Assembly (NCBI GenBank): GCA_020853705.1
Contig: JADYYK010000017.1
Location: 62,001 to 126,000, forward strand
From: Deltaproteobacteria bacterium
Lineage (GTDB): Bacteria; Myxococcota_A; Polyangia; Haliangiales; JADYYK01
Length of the DNA stretch: 64,000 bases
Reading direction: 5' to 3'
Shown here: positions 16,569-25,933 of the stretch, piece after piece
How positions within the stretch are numbered: the stretch's first letter is position 1
Layout: each line of letters starts with the position of its first letter
Notes under the pieces: generated by a model
The model's input: only the letters and a program-made list of their open reading frames with translations
Database searches by the model: none
Told to the model about the DNA's origin: nothing
Made by a program: the position numbers and the translations under genes

Positions 16569-18035
16569 TCAAGATTCCAATAGTTTCTTGAGGATATCGT
16601 TCACCAGCTGGGGGTTGGCCTTGCCGCCCATGGCCTTGATGGTCTGGCCCACGAAGAAGCCCAGCATCTGCTGCTTGCCGGCCTTGTAGGCGGCGGCCTC
16701 CTTGGGCTTGGCCTCGATGATGGCGCGCGCGGCGGCCTCGATGGCGGAGGTGTCGGAGACCTGGGTCAGCCCCTCGCGGTCGACGATCACCTTGGGGCGC
16801 TCGCCGCTCTGCAGCATGCGCGCGAAGAGGTCCTTGGCGATCTTGCCGCTGATGGTGCCGGCGTCGATCAGCGCGACCAGCTCGGCCAGCATGTCGGGCT
16901 TGATCGGGCACTCGGCGAGCGGCGTGTCCTTGACCACACGCAGGAGCTCCGACTGCACCCAGGACGACAGCTTCCTGGGATCGGCCTTGCTCGGCGCGGC
17001 GACCGCGGCCTCGTACCAGTCGGCCAGCGCGCGCTCGCCGGTCAGGACCTCGGCGTCATGCGCCGGAAGGCCAAGCGCCTCCACGAAGCGCGTGCGGCGC
17101 TGCGCGGGCAGCTCGGGCAGCGCGCTGGTGACGCGCGCGATCCAGTCGGGGCTGACGACGACCGGGGGCAGATCGGGATCGGGGAAGTAGCGGTAGTCGT
17201 GCGCCTGCTCCTTGGAGCGCATCGAGAACGAGGTGCCGCGCTCGGCGTCCCAGCTGCGGGTCTCCTGGACCACGCGACCGCCGCTGGTGACGACGTCGAT
17301 CTGGCGCGCGATCTCGTGCTCGATGGCCTTCTCGACGAACTTGAACGAGTTGATGTTCTTGAGCTCGGTCTTGGTGCCGAGGGCGCTCTGGCCGCGCGGG
17401 CGGATCGACACGTTGGCGTCGGCGCGCAGCGAGCCCTCCTCCATGTTGCCGTCGGAGATCTCGAGCCAGCGCACCAGCTGGCGCAGCGCGCGCAGGTAGG
17501 CCCCGGCCTCGGCGGCGGAGCGCAGATCGGGCTCGCCGACGATCTCGATCAGCGGCACGCCGGCGCGGTTGAGATCGACCAGCGAGGTGGCGCGGCCGGG
17601 CAGGTGGGTGTTCTTGCCGGCGTCCTCCTCGAGGTGGATGCGGGTCAGGCGCGCCTCGCGCGGCTGGCCGTCCAGCACGAACTGCACCAGGCCGTGCTCG
17701 CACAGCGGCTCGTCGTACTGCGAGATCTGATAGCCCTTGGGCAGATCCGGGTAGAAGTAGTGCTTGCGGGCGAAGCGCGAGCGCGCGCGGATCTTGGAGC
17801 GCGTGGCCACGCCGATGCGCAGCGCGAACTCGATGGCCTGGCGGTTGACCACCGGCAGCGCGCCGGGCAGGCCGAGCACGACGGGGTCGGTCTGCGAGTT
17901 GGGCGCGGCGCCGAAGTGGGTCGGCGCGGCCGAGAACATCTTGGACGCGGTGCGCAGCTGGCAGTGCACCTCGAGGCCGATCACGGCCTCGAAGTCGGGC
18001 GCAGCTGTGGCCGCGCTGGTCGTGGTGGCGCTCAT
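16569..18035 (-). CDS. gatB: Asp-tRNA(Asn)/Glu-tRNA(Gln) amidotransferase subunit B
   Basis: GatB is the kinase/tRNA-binding subunit that phosphorylates Glu-tRNA(Gln) or Asp-tRNA(Asn) in the GatCAB complex. The 488-aa protein has [13 protein letters not shown] at the start of the catalytic cradle, [15 protein letters not shown], and [15 protein letters not shown]. The helical and YqeY-like tail domains end at [11 protein letters not shown]. The length is normal. The ATG at 18035 overlaps the gatA stop as ATGA; longer in-frame extensions are out of keeping with the family. Its presence means the organism makes Gln-tRNA and/or Asn-tRNA indirectly. Confidence 0.96.
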   Translation of the reverse strand: MSATTTSAATAAPDFEAVIGLEVHCQLRTASKMFSAAPTHFGAAPNSQTDPVVLGLPGALPVVNRQAIEFALRIGVATRSKIRARSRFARKHYFYPDLPKGYQISQYDEPLCEHGLVQFVLDGQPREARLTRIHLEEDAGKNTHLPGRATSLVDLNRAGVPLIEIVGEPDLRSAAEAGAYLRALRQLVRWLEISDGNMEEGSLRADANVSIRPRGQSALGTKTELKNINSFKFVEKAIEHEIARQIDVVTSGGRVVQETRSWDAERGTSFSMRSKEQAHDYRYFPDPDLPPVVVSPDWIARVTSALPELPAQRRTRFVEALGLPAHDAEVLTGERALADWYEAAVAAPSKADPRKLSSWVQSELLRVVKDTPLAECPIKPDMLAELVALIDAGTISGKIAKDLFARMLQSGERPKVIVDREGLTQVSDTSAIEAAARAIIEAKPKEAAAYKAGKQQMLGFFVGQTIKAMGGKANPQLVNDILKKLLES

Positions 18036-19564
18036 GCGGCCTCCAGCGCCAGGGTGGGGCGGCGGCGGGCGTGGTCGGTGCGCGCGGCGTAGGCGGCGGC
18101 GAGCTGGAACAGCGCCGCCTCGCCGAGCGGGCGCCCCATCAGCTGCAGGCCGATGGGCAGGCCGGCGCGGGTGAAGCCGCACGGGATCGACATCCCGGGC
18201 AGGCCGGCCAGGTTGCACGACAGGGTGAACACGTCGGCCAGGTACATCTGCACGGGATCGGCGGTTTTCTCGCCGATCTTGAAGGCCGCGGTGGGCGAGG
18301 TCGGGGTCGCCACCGCGTCGCAGCTGGCGAACACCTTGCGGAAGTCGTCGGCGATCAGGGTGCGCACCTGCTGCGCCTTCCTGTAGTAGGCGTCGTAGTA
18401 GCCCGAGCGCAGCGCGTAGGTGCCCAGCATGATGCGGCGCTTGACCTCGTCACCGAAGCCGGCCTCGCGGGTGGCCTGGTACATGGCGGCCAGATCGCCA
18501 CCGGGCGGCTGCACGCGCCTGCCGTAGCGCACGCCGTCGAAGCGCGCCAGGTTGGACGAGCACTCGGCGGGCGCGATCAGGTAGTAGGTCGCCAGCGCGT
18601 GGGGCGTGTGCGGCAGCGAGACGTCGATCACTCGCGCGCCGGCGCTCTCCAGCTCGCGGATGGCGGCGCGCACGGCGGCGTCGACCTCGGCGTCGGTGCC
18701 CGGGATGAAGTACTCGCGCGGCAGGCCGACGGTCAGGCCGGCCAGGCCCTGCGGACGCCCGCCGGCGGCCAGCGCCGGCCCCAGCGCGGACGGCGCCTCG
18801 ACGATCGAGGTGGCGTCGAGCGGGTCGTGGCCCGAGATGACCTCGAGGGCCAGGGCGAGATCCTCGACGCAGCCGGCGAACGGGCCGACCTGATCGAGCG
18901 ACGACGCGAAGGCGACCACGCCGTAGCGCGACACCCGGCCATAGGTCGGCTTGATGCCGAGCACGCCGGTCAGCGCTGCGGGCTGTCGGATCGAGCCACC
19001 GGTGTCGGTGCCCAGGGTGATGGGGCAGAAGCCCGCGGCCACCGCGGCCGCGCTGCCACCCGAGCTACCGCCGGTGACACGCGTGGGATCCCATGGGTTG
19101 CGGCAGGGGCCGAAGGCGCTGTTCTCGTTCGACGAGCCCATGGCGAACTCGTCCATGTTGAGCTTGCCCACGATGATCGCGCCGGCCGCGCGCAGGCGCG
19201 CCACCGCGGTGCCGTCATAGGGCGGGATCCAGCCCTGCAGGATCTTCGAGGCGCAGGTGGTCTCGAGGTTCTCGGTGACGAAGAGGTCCTTGAGGCCGAC
19301 GGGGACGCCGGCCAGCACGCCGGGGTCCTCGCCGCGCGCGACCTTGGCGTCGACGGCGTCGGCGGCGGCCAGCGCGCCGGCCTCGTCGGTGCGGAGGAAG
19401 GCGTTCAGGCCCCTCTCGCCCTTGTCGAAGGCGGCGATGCGCGCCAGGTGGGCGGTCGTCACCTCGCGCGCCGACAGCTCGCGCTGGCGCACCGCGCGGG
19501 CCAGCGCCAGCGCGGACATCGTGGTCGGATCCGTCGTCCCGGTGCCAGTGCTGGCGGCGCTCAC
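18032..19564 (-). CDS. gatA: Asp-tRNA(Asn)/Glu-tRNA(Gln) amidotransferase subunit A
   Basis: GatA is the amidase subunit that releases ammonia from glutamine for GatB. The 510-aa protein has the Ser-cisSer-Lys triad context: Lys in [22 protein letters not shown], and [13 protein letters not shown] carrying the nucleophilic Ser. The GTG at 19564 overlaps the gatC stop as GTGA and is chosen for coupling. A start at the ATG 19519 would remove 15 poorly conserved residues and is possible. The order gatC-gatA-gatB is typical. Confidence 0.95.
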   Translation of the reverse strand: MSAASTGTGTTDPTTMSALALARAVRQRELSAREVTTAHLARIAAFDKGERGLNAFLRTDEAGALAAADAVDAKVARGEDPGVLAGVPVGLKDLFVTENLETTCASKILQGWIPPYDGTAVARLRAAGAIIVGKLNMDEFAMGSSNENSAFGPCRNPWDPTRVTGGSSGGSAAAVAAGFCPITLGTDTGGSIRQPAALTGVLGIKPTYGRVSRYGVVAFASSLDQVGPFAGCVEDLALALEVISGHDPLDATSIVEAPSALGPALAAGGRPQGLAGLTVGLPREYFIPGTDAEVDAAVRAAIRELESAGARVIDVSLPHTPHALATYYLIAPAECSSNLARFDGVRYGRRVQPPGGDLAAMYQATREAGFGDEVKRRIMLGTYALRSGYYDAYYRKAQQVRTLIADDFRKVFASCDAVATPTSPTAAFKIGEKTADPVQMYLADVFTLSCNLAGLPGMSIPCGFTRAGLPIGLQLMGRPLGEAALFQLAAAYAARTDHARRRPTLALEAA

Positions 19565-19854
19565 GAGCCGCTCACGAACTTGGGGACCTCGAAGAAGTCG
19601 CCGCTGCGCACCGGGGCTGCCGCCAGGGCGCGCTCGGCGGGCAGCGCCGCGCCGGCCACGTCCTCCCGCAGCGGGCAGTCCATCGGCACCGCGTGCGTGG
19701 TCGGCTCGATGCCGGTGGTGTCGAGCGCGCTGAGCGCGTCGATGTGCTCGAGGATCGAGCCCAGCTGCCCGGTGAAGCGCGTCACTTCCTCGTCGGACAG
19801 GGACAGCCGCGCCAGCTCGGCGATCTCCTTGACCTCGTCCCGCGTGATGGCCAT
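19561..19854 (-). CDS. gatC: Asp-tRNA(Asn)/Glu-tRNA(Gln) amidotransferase subunit C
   Basis: The 97-aa protein starts [19 protein letters not shown], the classic GatC helix, and contains [15 protein letters not shown] and a late LREDVAG-type segment (P-L-R-E-D). GatC stabilises the GatA-GatB interface. It is first in the operon. Its 60-base upstream gap is shared with a divergent TPR gene, so control elements for the two may overlap. Confidence 0.94.
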   Translation of the reverse strand: MAITRDEVKEIAELARLSLSDEEVTRFTGQLGSILEHIDALSALDTTGIEPTTHAVPMDCPLREDVAGAALPAERALAAAPVRSGDFFEVPKFVSGS

Positions 19855-19878
19855 GCGCGCGTGTTAGCACACTGCTGG

Positions 19879-19887
19879 TGGTATGAT
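19879..19887 (+). promoter_or_regulatory. Possible extended -10 element for the divergent TPR gene
   Basis: TGG followed by TATGAT (five of six -10 matches) forms an extended -10 about 28 bases before the ATG at 19915. No good -35 is visible. It lies in the narrow divergent gap with gatC. Confidence 0.35.
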
Positions 19888-19914
19888 CACGGGTCTGCAA
19901 CCAGTGGAGTGAAG

Positions 19915-20571
19915 ATGCGTCATCTGCTGCTGGCCGTCACGCTGCTGTCGCTGGGTGCCGGCGTCGCCATCGCCAAGCCCAAGCCCACCGACAAGGACCT
20001 CGCGGCCAAGCAGGCCTACGAGGAGGCCACCAAGGCCTACAACCTGGGCAAGTTCGACAAGGCCATCGAGGCCTACGAGCGCGCCTACGACCTCAAGCCC
20101 GATCCGGTGTTCCTGTTCAACATCGCCCAGTCACACCGGCTCAACAACAACTTCAAGCAGGCGCTGTTCTTCTACAAGTCGTTCCTGCGCAACGCGCCCG
20201 ACGCGCCCAACCGGGCCCAGATCGAGGAGCGCATCGCCGAGCTCGAGGAGTGGGTGGCCAAGCAGCAGGTCACCGCCAACGCTCCGCCGGTGGGCACCGC
20301 GGAGCCCGAGAGCGATGGTCGCAGCCGCATCCCGTCGCCCGACGAGACCGCGGAGGCGGGCGACGACGACGGCGAGGAGACCGCCGCCGCGACGCCCGCG
20401 GCGCCGGCGCCCAGCGATGGCGGTGGCTCGCGGCCGATCTACAAGAAGTGGTGGTTCTGGGCCGGCATCGGCGCGGTGGCGATCGGCACCACGGCGATCG
20501 TGATCGCGACCACTGGTGATGATGGTTCGAGTGCACCCGATGCGCACTTTCCCGTGCGCTCGGCCTTCTAG
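19915..20571 (+). CDS. Exported TPR protein with C-terminal membrane segment
   Basis: This 218-aa protein has a signal peptide ([20 protein letters not shown], cleaved before KPKP). Two to three TPR units follow at about 27-105 ([40 protein letters not shown]). An Ala/Pro/Asp/Glu linker spans about 120-170. One TM helix sits near 185-203 ([20 protein letters not shown]), with a short exposed tail. The ATG follows GGAGTGAAG, a fair ribosome site. The TPR half closely resembles that of the gene at 38229, so the two are paralogues. The topology suggests a periplasmic TPR domain anchored in the inner membrane. The partner is unknown; no pathway can be named. Confidence 0.8.
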   Translation: MRHLLLAVTLLSLGAGVAIAKPKPTDKDLAAKQAYEEATKAYNLGKFDKAIEAYERAYDLKPDPVFLFNIAQSHRLNNNFKQALFFYKSFLRNAPDAPNRAQIEERIAELEEWVAKQQVTANAPPVGTAEPESDGRSRIPSPDETAEAGDDDGEETAAATPAAPAPSDGGGSRPIYKKWWFWAGIGAVAIGTTAIVIATTGDDGSSAPDAHFPVRSAF

Positions 20572-20580
20572 CGAGGACCC

Positions 20581-22341
20581 ATGCGTAGACTTGGCTTGTT
20601 CGTCCTGGCGTCGGCGTTGTGCGTGGCTGGCCCCGGCTGTGGCGGGGGCGGCGACGGTGGCACCTTCCTGCTGGTGACGGTGGAGCGCGGCGCCGCGGTG
20701 GGCGCCGTCCACACCGTCGACCTCACGCTGGTCCTGGGGAGCCAGACCAAGACCCACACCTTCAGCGAGGCCGGCGGCGCCGAGATCGTGCTGCCGACGA
20801 CGGCGGTGTTCAGCATCGCCATGGGCACCGGCACCCTGACCGCGACCGCCACCGCGCGCGACAGCGCGGGCGCCGCGCTGGCCATGGGGTCCAACTTCGG
20901 CACCATCGCCAGCGGCGAGACCACGCGGCTCACCATCACGCTGGGCCAGGTCGTGAACCCGCCCATCGATGGTGGCGTGGACGTGGACGCCAGCGTGACG
21001 ACCGACGGCGGCCTGGCCGTCGATGGCGCGGTCATGGTCGACGCCGGCGTGCTGGTGCCTGCGTGGGCAGCCTTCGAGCGCATCGGCCACGACGATCTGG
21101 CCAACGAGGTGTCGAACTTCAACCCCAAGATCGCGGTCTCCGCCAACGGTGATGCGCTGGTCACCTTCTATGACCAGGGCACCGTGTGGGCGCGGCGCTA
21201 CGTCAAGGCGCGCGACGCCTGGGACAGCCTGATCCAGATCAGCGACGCCAGCTCGAGCGGGGTCAATCCGCTGGTGGCGATGGACGCCAGCGGCAACGGG
21301 GTCGTGGTCTGGTACTCGAACAACGTGGGTGGCGGCGTCTTTGGCAAGCGCTTCACGGCGTCGCTGGGCTGGCCCGCGGGCTGGGGCACCGTCGATCCGG
21401 TGTATGCCGGCGCGGCCGGCATCCAGCGTCAGTCGACCAGCCTGGTGATGACGCCGGCTGGCCATGCCGTGGTCGGGGTCGATCAGAACATCAGCGCCAG
21501 CTCGACGCGCGAGGGCTACGTGGTGTTCTACGAGGTCGGCCAGGGCTGGCGTCCCGCCATCAAGGTCTCGGGCACCACCACCAGCTGCAACGGCACCAAC
21601 GTCGGCCTGTCGACGGTGGGCACCTCGCTGCGCGCAGTGGCGGCCTGGTACCAGTCGGACGCCGGGCGCCTCAATGTGCTGGGCAGCATCATCACCTATG
21701 ATCTGACCACCCACGCGGGCACCGCCGCGGCGCCGCAGGCCCTGGAGGCCGACGCCACCCTCGATCACCTGAGCCCGCGCGTGGCCATGGATGGCAGCGG
21801 CAACGCGATGGCGATCTTCCTGCAGCGCGACTCGACGTCATCGGTGTCGCACGTGATGTCGAACCGGCTCTCGGGCGGCACCTGGGCGGGCGCAGCCGGG
21901 GTCGACACCGCCGGCCAGCGCGCCAGCGACTACGCCATCACCATCAACGCGACCGGCGCTGGGGTGGTGGTGTTCCGCCAGTGCGGCAACCCGTGTGCGA
22001 TCTGGGCGCGCCGCTTCGCGGGGGCGACCTTCCAGGCGCCCGACAAGCTGTCGGCCGACGAGAACACGGTGTCGAGCCCCGAGGTCGCCATCGATGGCGC
22101 CGGACGCGCGCTGGCGGTGTGGGATCAGAACGCGGCGGCGGTGAACTCTGTGGTCGCCAGCGAGCTGGCGCCGGCGGCGGGCTGGAGCGCGGCGCATGCG
22201 CTGGAGGACGACACCGTCAACGCCCACAACCAGTCCAGCGTCGGCCTGGGCAGCATGGGCACCGGCGTCGCGGCCTGGGTGCGCGAGACGCCGGCCCCGA
22301 CCATGCGGCGCAAGATCTTCGGGGCGGTCTACAAGTTCTGA
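20581..22341 (+). CDS. Large lipoprotein with repeated beta-rich units (possible beta-propeller)
   Basis: This 586-aa protein is not assigned to a named family. It has a lipoprotein-type signal (lipobox near VAGPGC, Cys20) and a run of Gly. An Ig-like domain sits at about 25-125, and an Asp/Val linker follows (GGVDVDAS). At least six repeats with alternating IAVSANGDALVTF, VAMDASGNGVVVW, VAMDGSGNAMAIF and VAIDGAGRALAVW motifs form the rest. Spacing of about 55-65 residues per copy fits propeller blades. It lies ten bases after the TPR gene, probably the same operon. Likely location is the outer membrane, facing out or into the periplasm. Ligand-binding or adhesion roles are guesses. Confidence 0.75.
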   Translation: MRRLGLFVLASALCVAGPGCGGGGDGGTFLLVTVERGAAVGAVHTVDLTLVLGSQTKTHTFSEAGGAEIVLPTTAVFSIAMGTGTLTATATARDSAGAALAMGSNFGTIASGETTRLTITLGQVVNPPIDGGVDVDASVTTDGGLAVDGAVMVDAGVLVPAWAAFERIGHDDLANEVSNFNPKIAVSANGDALVTFYDQGTVWARRYVKARDAWDSLIQISDASSSGVNPLVAMDASGNGVVVWYSNNVGGGVFGKRFTASLGWPAGWGTVDPVYAGAAGIQRQSTSLVMTPAGHAVVGVDQNISASSTREGYVVFYEVGQGWRPAIKVSGTTTSCNGTNVGLSTVGTSLRAVAAWYQSDAGRLNVLGSIITYDLTTHAGTAAAPQALEADATLDHLSPRVAMDGSGNAMAIFLQRDSTSSVSHVMSNRLSGGTWAGAAGVDTAGQRASDYAITINATGAGVVVFRQCGNPCAIWARRFAGATFQAPDKLSADENTVSSPEVAIDGAGRALAVWDQNAAAVNSVVASELAPAAGWSAAHALEDDTVNAHNQSSVGLGSMGTGVAAWVRETPAPTMRRKIFGAVYKF

Positions 22342-22345
22342 CCAG

Positions 22346-22358
22346 GCGGCCCGGCCGC
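22346..22358. terminator. Small inverted repeat between convergent genes
   Basis: GCGGCC and GGCCGC arms flank one C in the 16-base gap between two convergent genes. With no T run and a one-base loop it is weak as an intrinsic terminator, and it overlaps the stop codon of the minus-strand gene. Noted only because it fills the convergent junction. Confidence 0.25.
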
Positions 22359-23272
22359 TACTTGCCGAAGTCCGACTCCAGGATGACGCCGTCGATCGGG
22401 ATCCAGCCCTGATCCCCGTCGTCGAACTGCACGTGGATCTGCGCCGCCTGGGCCTCGCTGACCTTGCCGCGGTACCAGCCGTTGGTGGCCTTCCAGAACG
22501 CGACCACGCGGGCGCCGACCACGAACTTGCGCGGGTTCTTGCGCAGCTTGCTCTCGGGCACCTTCCAGGCGTCGCCGTCCATGGCGGTGACCTTGGCCTC
22601 GCCCGCGGCGCGTGACAGCACCACCACCGGGTACCAGCCGCCGGCAGCCTGCGGGGCCAGGAAGTCGGCCGCGGGGGCGGCGGGGGCGCTGGGGGCGGCG
22701 CCGACCGGGCCGGGCGACTTGCCCAGGCTGCCGGGGCGATAGACCACCCGGACGTCGTCGATCATGATGGACTGGTCCGAGGACGAATCGCCGCGCAGGA
22801 CCAGCGCGACGGCCGTGGAATCGGGGCGGAAATAGGCCTCGAGCTTGCCCTTCCTGCGCGGGTTCGACTCGGTCATCTCGACCACGCCGGCGGGGCCGAG
22901 GTCGATGGCGCGCACGCACTCCTCGGGGTCCTTCTTGGGGCCGGTGCAGGTGCGGGTGTCCTTGCCGAGCTTCCACTTCTTGTCGGGCGCGGCCTTGGCA
23001 GGCTTGAGCTTCTTCTTGGCCGGCGTGTAGCGGCAGTCGGCGGCGTCGGCGCAGACGCGACAGCTGTCCTTGCTGAACGACGTCTCGGCCGGCGTGCACG
23101 CCAGCAGAAACTCGTCGGTGCTGCCGCCGAGGTCGGTGACCTGGATGGGATCGCTGACGTTCAGCACCACCCGGCCGTCCTCGTTCCAGCCCAGCACGGT
23201 CACGCTCTGCGCGGCGGCCGACGTGGCCAGCAGCGCGAGCACCCCGAAACAGTGCGCGATCCTCTTCCCCAT
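22358..23272 (-). CDS. Secreted protein with C-terminal Tudor/SH3-like domain
   Basis: This 304-aa protein has a signal peptide (MGKRIAHCFGVLALLATSAA, cleaved before QSVTV). An N-terminal domain contains several Cys (LACTPAE, DSCRVCADAADC, RTCTGP), and a discoidin-like or beta-sandwich segment spans about 95-185. A Pro/Ala linker follows, then about 95 residues with two Tudor/Agenet-like barrels: one around YPVVVLSRAAGEAKVTAM, the second around GARVVAFWKATNGWYRGKV followed by HVQFDDGDQGWI. That GxxVxAxWxxxxWYxGxV pattern is characteristic of Tudor-like folds, rarely expected outside the cytoplasm. Function is unknown; binding of a methylated or charged ligand would be speculation. Confidence 0.7.
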   Translation of the reverse strand: MGKRIAHCFGVLALLATSAAAQSVTVLGWNEDGRVVLNVSDPIQVTDLGGSTDEFLLACTPAETSFSKDSCRVCADAADCRYTPAKKKLKPAKAAPDKKWKLGKDTRTCTGPKKDPEECVRAIDLGPAGVVEMTESNPRRKGKLEAYFRPDSTAVALVLRGDSSSDQSIMIDDVRVVYRPGSLGKSPGPVGAAPSAPAAPAADFLAPQAAGGWYPVVVLSRAAGEAKVTAMDGDAWKVPESKLRKNPRKFVVGARVVAFWKATNGWYRGKVSEAQAAQIHVQFDDGDQGWIPIDGVILESDFGK

Positions 23273-23286
23273 CTGATCCCCCCTGG

Positions 23287-24000
23287 CTATTTGGGTGCGA
23301 ACGAGGCCAGCACGTCGCGCCCGCGACTCAGGTGCTGGTCGGCGATCCTGGCCGCGGCGTCGGCGTCGCGGGTCTCGATGGCCTTGATGAGCTCGCGGTG
23401 GTGCTTGCGCACCACGTCGGGCGCCAGCAGCTGCGCGAAGAACGGCGCCGAGGCCAGCACCGCGCTGCGCGTGGTGTTGATGAGCAGGCCGAACACGCGG
23501 TTGCCCGAGGCCTGGGTCAGCGCGACATAGAACTCGAAGTCGAGGCGCAGCAGCTCCTCGGGGGCCACCTCGGGCGCGGCGGCGGCGTCGGCGACCTCGC
23601 GCAGCCGGATGAGGTGCTCGCTGGTGGCGCGCTGGGCCGCCAGGCGGGCGACCTCGCGGCCATAGATCTGCCGGAACTCGAGGACGTCGGTCAGGATGGC
23701 CAGGTTGCCCGACTCGGCCAGCGGGATGAGGTGCGAGACCAGGTCGATGCCCCCGGTCTGCATGAAGTCGAGCACGCGGGTGCCGTCGCCCTGGCGGATC
23801 TTGACCAGGCCGAGGTGCTCCAGCTTCTTCAAGGCCTCGCGCAGGCTGGCGCGGTTGACGCCCAGCGTCTTGGCGAGATCGCGCTCAGGGGGCAGCCGCT
23901 CCCCGATGGCGTAGTGGCCGGTCAGGATCAGGCGCCGGAGCTGGGTGGCGATCTCCTCGGCGACACGCTGCTTCTCCACCGGGCGCAGGGTCTCTGGCAT
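23287..24000 (-). CDS. FadR-family (GntR/FCD) transcriptional regulator
   Basis: This is a DNA-binding ligand sensor of 237 aa. A GntR winged helix-turn-helix spans about 12-80 (RVAEEIATQLRRLILTGHY, GVNRASLREALKKLEHLGLV, then the wing GDGTRV). The all-helical FCD effector domain spans about 95-230. Metal/ligand-type residues in FCD include Asp in RLDFEFY and His in RKHHREL and ADQHLSRG. Its ligand is probably a carboxylic acid. Targets are not evident: the divergent PilZ gene begins only 16 bases away and may share its operator. Confidence 0.92.
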   Translation of the reverse strand: MPETLRPVEKQRVAEEIATQLRRLILTGHYAIGERLPPERDLAKTLGVNRASLREALKKLEHLGLVKIRQGDGTRVLDFMQTGGIDLVSHLIPLAESGNLAILTDVLEFRQIYGREVARLAAQRATSEHLIRLREVADAAAAPEVAPEELLRLDFEFYVALTQASGNRVFGLLINTTRSAVLASAPFFAQLLAPDVVRKHHRELIKAIETRDADAAARIADQHLSRGRDVLASFAPK

Positions 24001-24016
24001 CGGGCGGGAAGGTACT

Positions 24017-24445
24017 ATGAGGTTGCCGCAAAATGTTGTGGATCTGGTGCGTACCGGAAGGCCAGAATGCGGCCAGGTGCTCGTGACGTCCCCGGCAGGT
24101 CAGCCCAGCTCCAAGGTGAAGGTCGATGCTGACAAGCGTCGCCATCCGCGCGTGAAAGCTCAGCTTCACGTGGCCTTGCTGGATGGCGCTCAGCGCACCG
24201 ACACCAAGCTGCACTCGCTGACCGACGACCTGTGTCAGGGCGGCATGTTCGTGCGCTCGGAGTTCCTGCTCGAGGTCGGCGAGGAGGTCGCGCTGTCGTT
24301 CGAGCTGCCCGGCGGCACCAAGGTGCTGGCGCGTGGCCGGGTGGCCCACGTGCAGGGCAGCCGCGAGCGCGCCGGCATGGGCATCGCGTTCACCCAGCTG
24401 TCCGACAGCCATCGTCAGGCCCTGGCCGAGTTCCTGGCCCGGTAG
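24017..24445 (+). CDS. PilZ domain protein
   Basis: This 142-aa cytosolic protein has a short N-terminal extension, then a PilZ domain (about 40-140) with the RxxxR motif in KRRHPRVKAQ. The second motif appears as DDLCQGGMF, where the usual Ser of (D/N)xSxxG is Cys. It ends with the usual helix (LSDSHRQALAEFL). PilZ proteins are c-di-GMP effectors; binding here is likely, but the Ser-to-Cys change is worth testing. It is divergent from the FadR-like regulator by 16 bases and convergent with the CHAT gene. Possible outputs in this organism are surface polysaccharide or motility. Confidence 0.88.
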   Translation: MRLPQNVVDLVRTGRPECGQVLVTSPAGQPSSKVKVDADKRRHPRVKAQLHVALLDGAQRTDTKLHSLTDDLCQGGMFVRSEFLLEVGEEVALSFELPGGTKVLARGRVAHVQGSRERAGMGIAFTQLSDSHRQALAEFLAR

Positions 24446-24469
24446 CCAGCGCCCGGTTGGGCCGGCAAG

Positions 24470-25915
24470 CTACTTCATCGCGTTGTAGACCAGCCAGGCG
24501 ATGACCAGCAGGGCGGCCATGCCGACGGCGCCGACGGCCAGCCACAGCAGCGACGCGGTGCGGTCGCTCATGCGGCGCCGGCGGCCTGGTGTGGTCGGCT
24601 GCGGACCGCTGCGGTCGCGCTCGGGGCGCTCGAGGGGCTGGGTCCAGCCCCCGCTGTCGTGGTGGGCCTGGTGCGCGCGCGCCAGCGCGCCGACCGGCGC
24701 CTTGCGGCGGATCGACTGGCGCATCGCGAGATCCGCCGGCGTCGGCACCGGGGCCTCGACGTGGGCCAGCTCGGGCGGGATGGGCACGAACTCGGGGTCG
24801 CCGTAGAGGACGTAGCTGGCCCAGCCGAGATCGCTCTCGCCGTCCTGGGTCAGCACGCGCTCGCGGGCGCGGCGGACGGCGCCGCCGACCGAGTGGCCGC
24901 GCACCAGGGCGGCCCAGAAGGCGCGCGCGAAGGTGCGGCTGGCGCCGTCCACGACCTCCCACTGGGTGCCGATGTAGTACTTCACGCCGCTGACCAGGAA
25001 GGCGTTGGCCAGGCCGAAAACGCTGCGCGCGTCGGCGGGGCCGGCGGCGATGGTGGGGATGCCGGCGTGCGACGACTGGCAGGCGTTGGAGAACACCAGC
25101 AGCGGCATCGGCCGGCCGCCGGCCAGGTTGGCGATCTCGCGCGCGGGCAGCTTGCCGTCGCTGAGGTGCCAGCCCGAGGCCTCGGGATCGTGCGGCACGT
25201 GGTCGGCGTGGCCGGCGTAGTGCACCAGGTCGAAGTCCTTCAGCTCGCGGCGCACATAGTCGACGTTGCGCCCGACCACCAGGCGCGCCTTGACCTGGCC
25301 GTGGCCCTCGAGCTCCTCGAGGATGGCCGGTCCTTCGGCGTCGACGTCGGGCAGGTCGCCCCGCGGATTTGACAGCACGACAAGTAGTTTTGCAGGAGGT
25401 GTCGTGATTTTGCGCGCTGGTGCGGCGCGGCTGGGCTGTGACGTGGACACCGCGCGGCCGATCTCGAAGCGCCGGCACAGGAACTGGCTGCCGTCGTAGA
25501 TGAGCTCCCAGGGCACCGGCACCAGGACGTCGTCGAGCTCCAGCAAGAGCGGCGAGCCATCGTGGCCCTCGAGGTCGTCGCGCACCGGCTCGGGGATGAG
25601 CATGCGCCACAGCTCCTCACCGGCGCCCTGCAGGTCGCGCAGGTTGGCGTCCGACAGGCTGCGCGCGCGGTTGCCGCGGGCCAGGGTGCCGACGATGGTG
25701 CGCGTCGCCTCGGCCACCCGCTCGGCGTCGTAGGGCACCAGGCACTTGTGCGACAGCGTCTCCTGCGCGACGGTGCAGGCGAGGCGGTCGCCGAACACCG
25801 TGAAGGTGAGGCGGGTCTTCTCGCGGTGCTCGCGCGGGGGCGCCGCGAAGGGCCCCGAGTTGCCCGCGCCCGGGCTGGAGGCCCGGGGTGGTTGCGATGG
25901 ATGCGGCGGGCGCAA
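24470..25915 (-). CDS. CHAT-domain caspase-like protease with C-terminal membrane anchor
   Basis: This is a predicted cysteine peptidase of about 481 aa. The CHAT core shows both catalytic dyad motifs: His in LVHYAGHADHVPHD and Cys in LLVFSNACQSSHAG. Supporting family segments include LLVVLSNPRGDLPDVDAEG, KYYIGTQWEVVDG, and the tail YVLYGDPEF. An N-terminal alpha/beta region (about 35-170) has VPVPWELIYDG, usual for CHAT proteins. After an Arg/Pro-rich linker, the last 25 residues form a TM helix (LLWLAVGAVGMAALLVIAW) ending AMK, a tail-anchor arrangement. The start is uncertain: a TTG at 25915 gives the longest form before the divergent gene, and a GTG at 25798 is an alternative. No gasdermin or Cas gene is adjacent. 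Confidence 0.82.
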   Translation of the reverse strand: MRPPHPSQPPRASSPGAGNSGPFAAPPREHREKTRLTFTVFGDRLACTVAQETLSHKCLVPYDAERVAEATRTIVGTLARGNRARSLSDANLRDLQGAGEELWRMLIPEPVRDDLEGHDGSPLLLELDDVLVPVPWELIYDGSQFLCRRFEIGRAVSTSQPSRAAPARKITTPPAKLLVVLSNPRGDLPDVDAEGPAILEELEGHGQVKARLVVGRNVDYVRRELKDFDLVHYAGHADHVPHDPEASGWHLSDGKLPAREIANLAGGRPMPLLVFSNACQSSHAGIPTIAAGPADARSVFGLANAFLVSGVKYYIGTQWEVVDGASRTFARAFWAALVRGHSVGGAVRRARERVLTQDGESDLGWASYVLYGDPEFVPIPPELAHVEAPVPTPADLAMRQSIRRKAPVGALARAHQAHHDSGGWTQPLERPERDRSGPQPTTPGRRRRMSDRTASLLWLAVGAVGMAALLVIAWLVYNAMK

Positions 25916-25933
25916 GGCGGCTAGTATAGCGCG

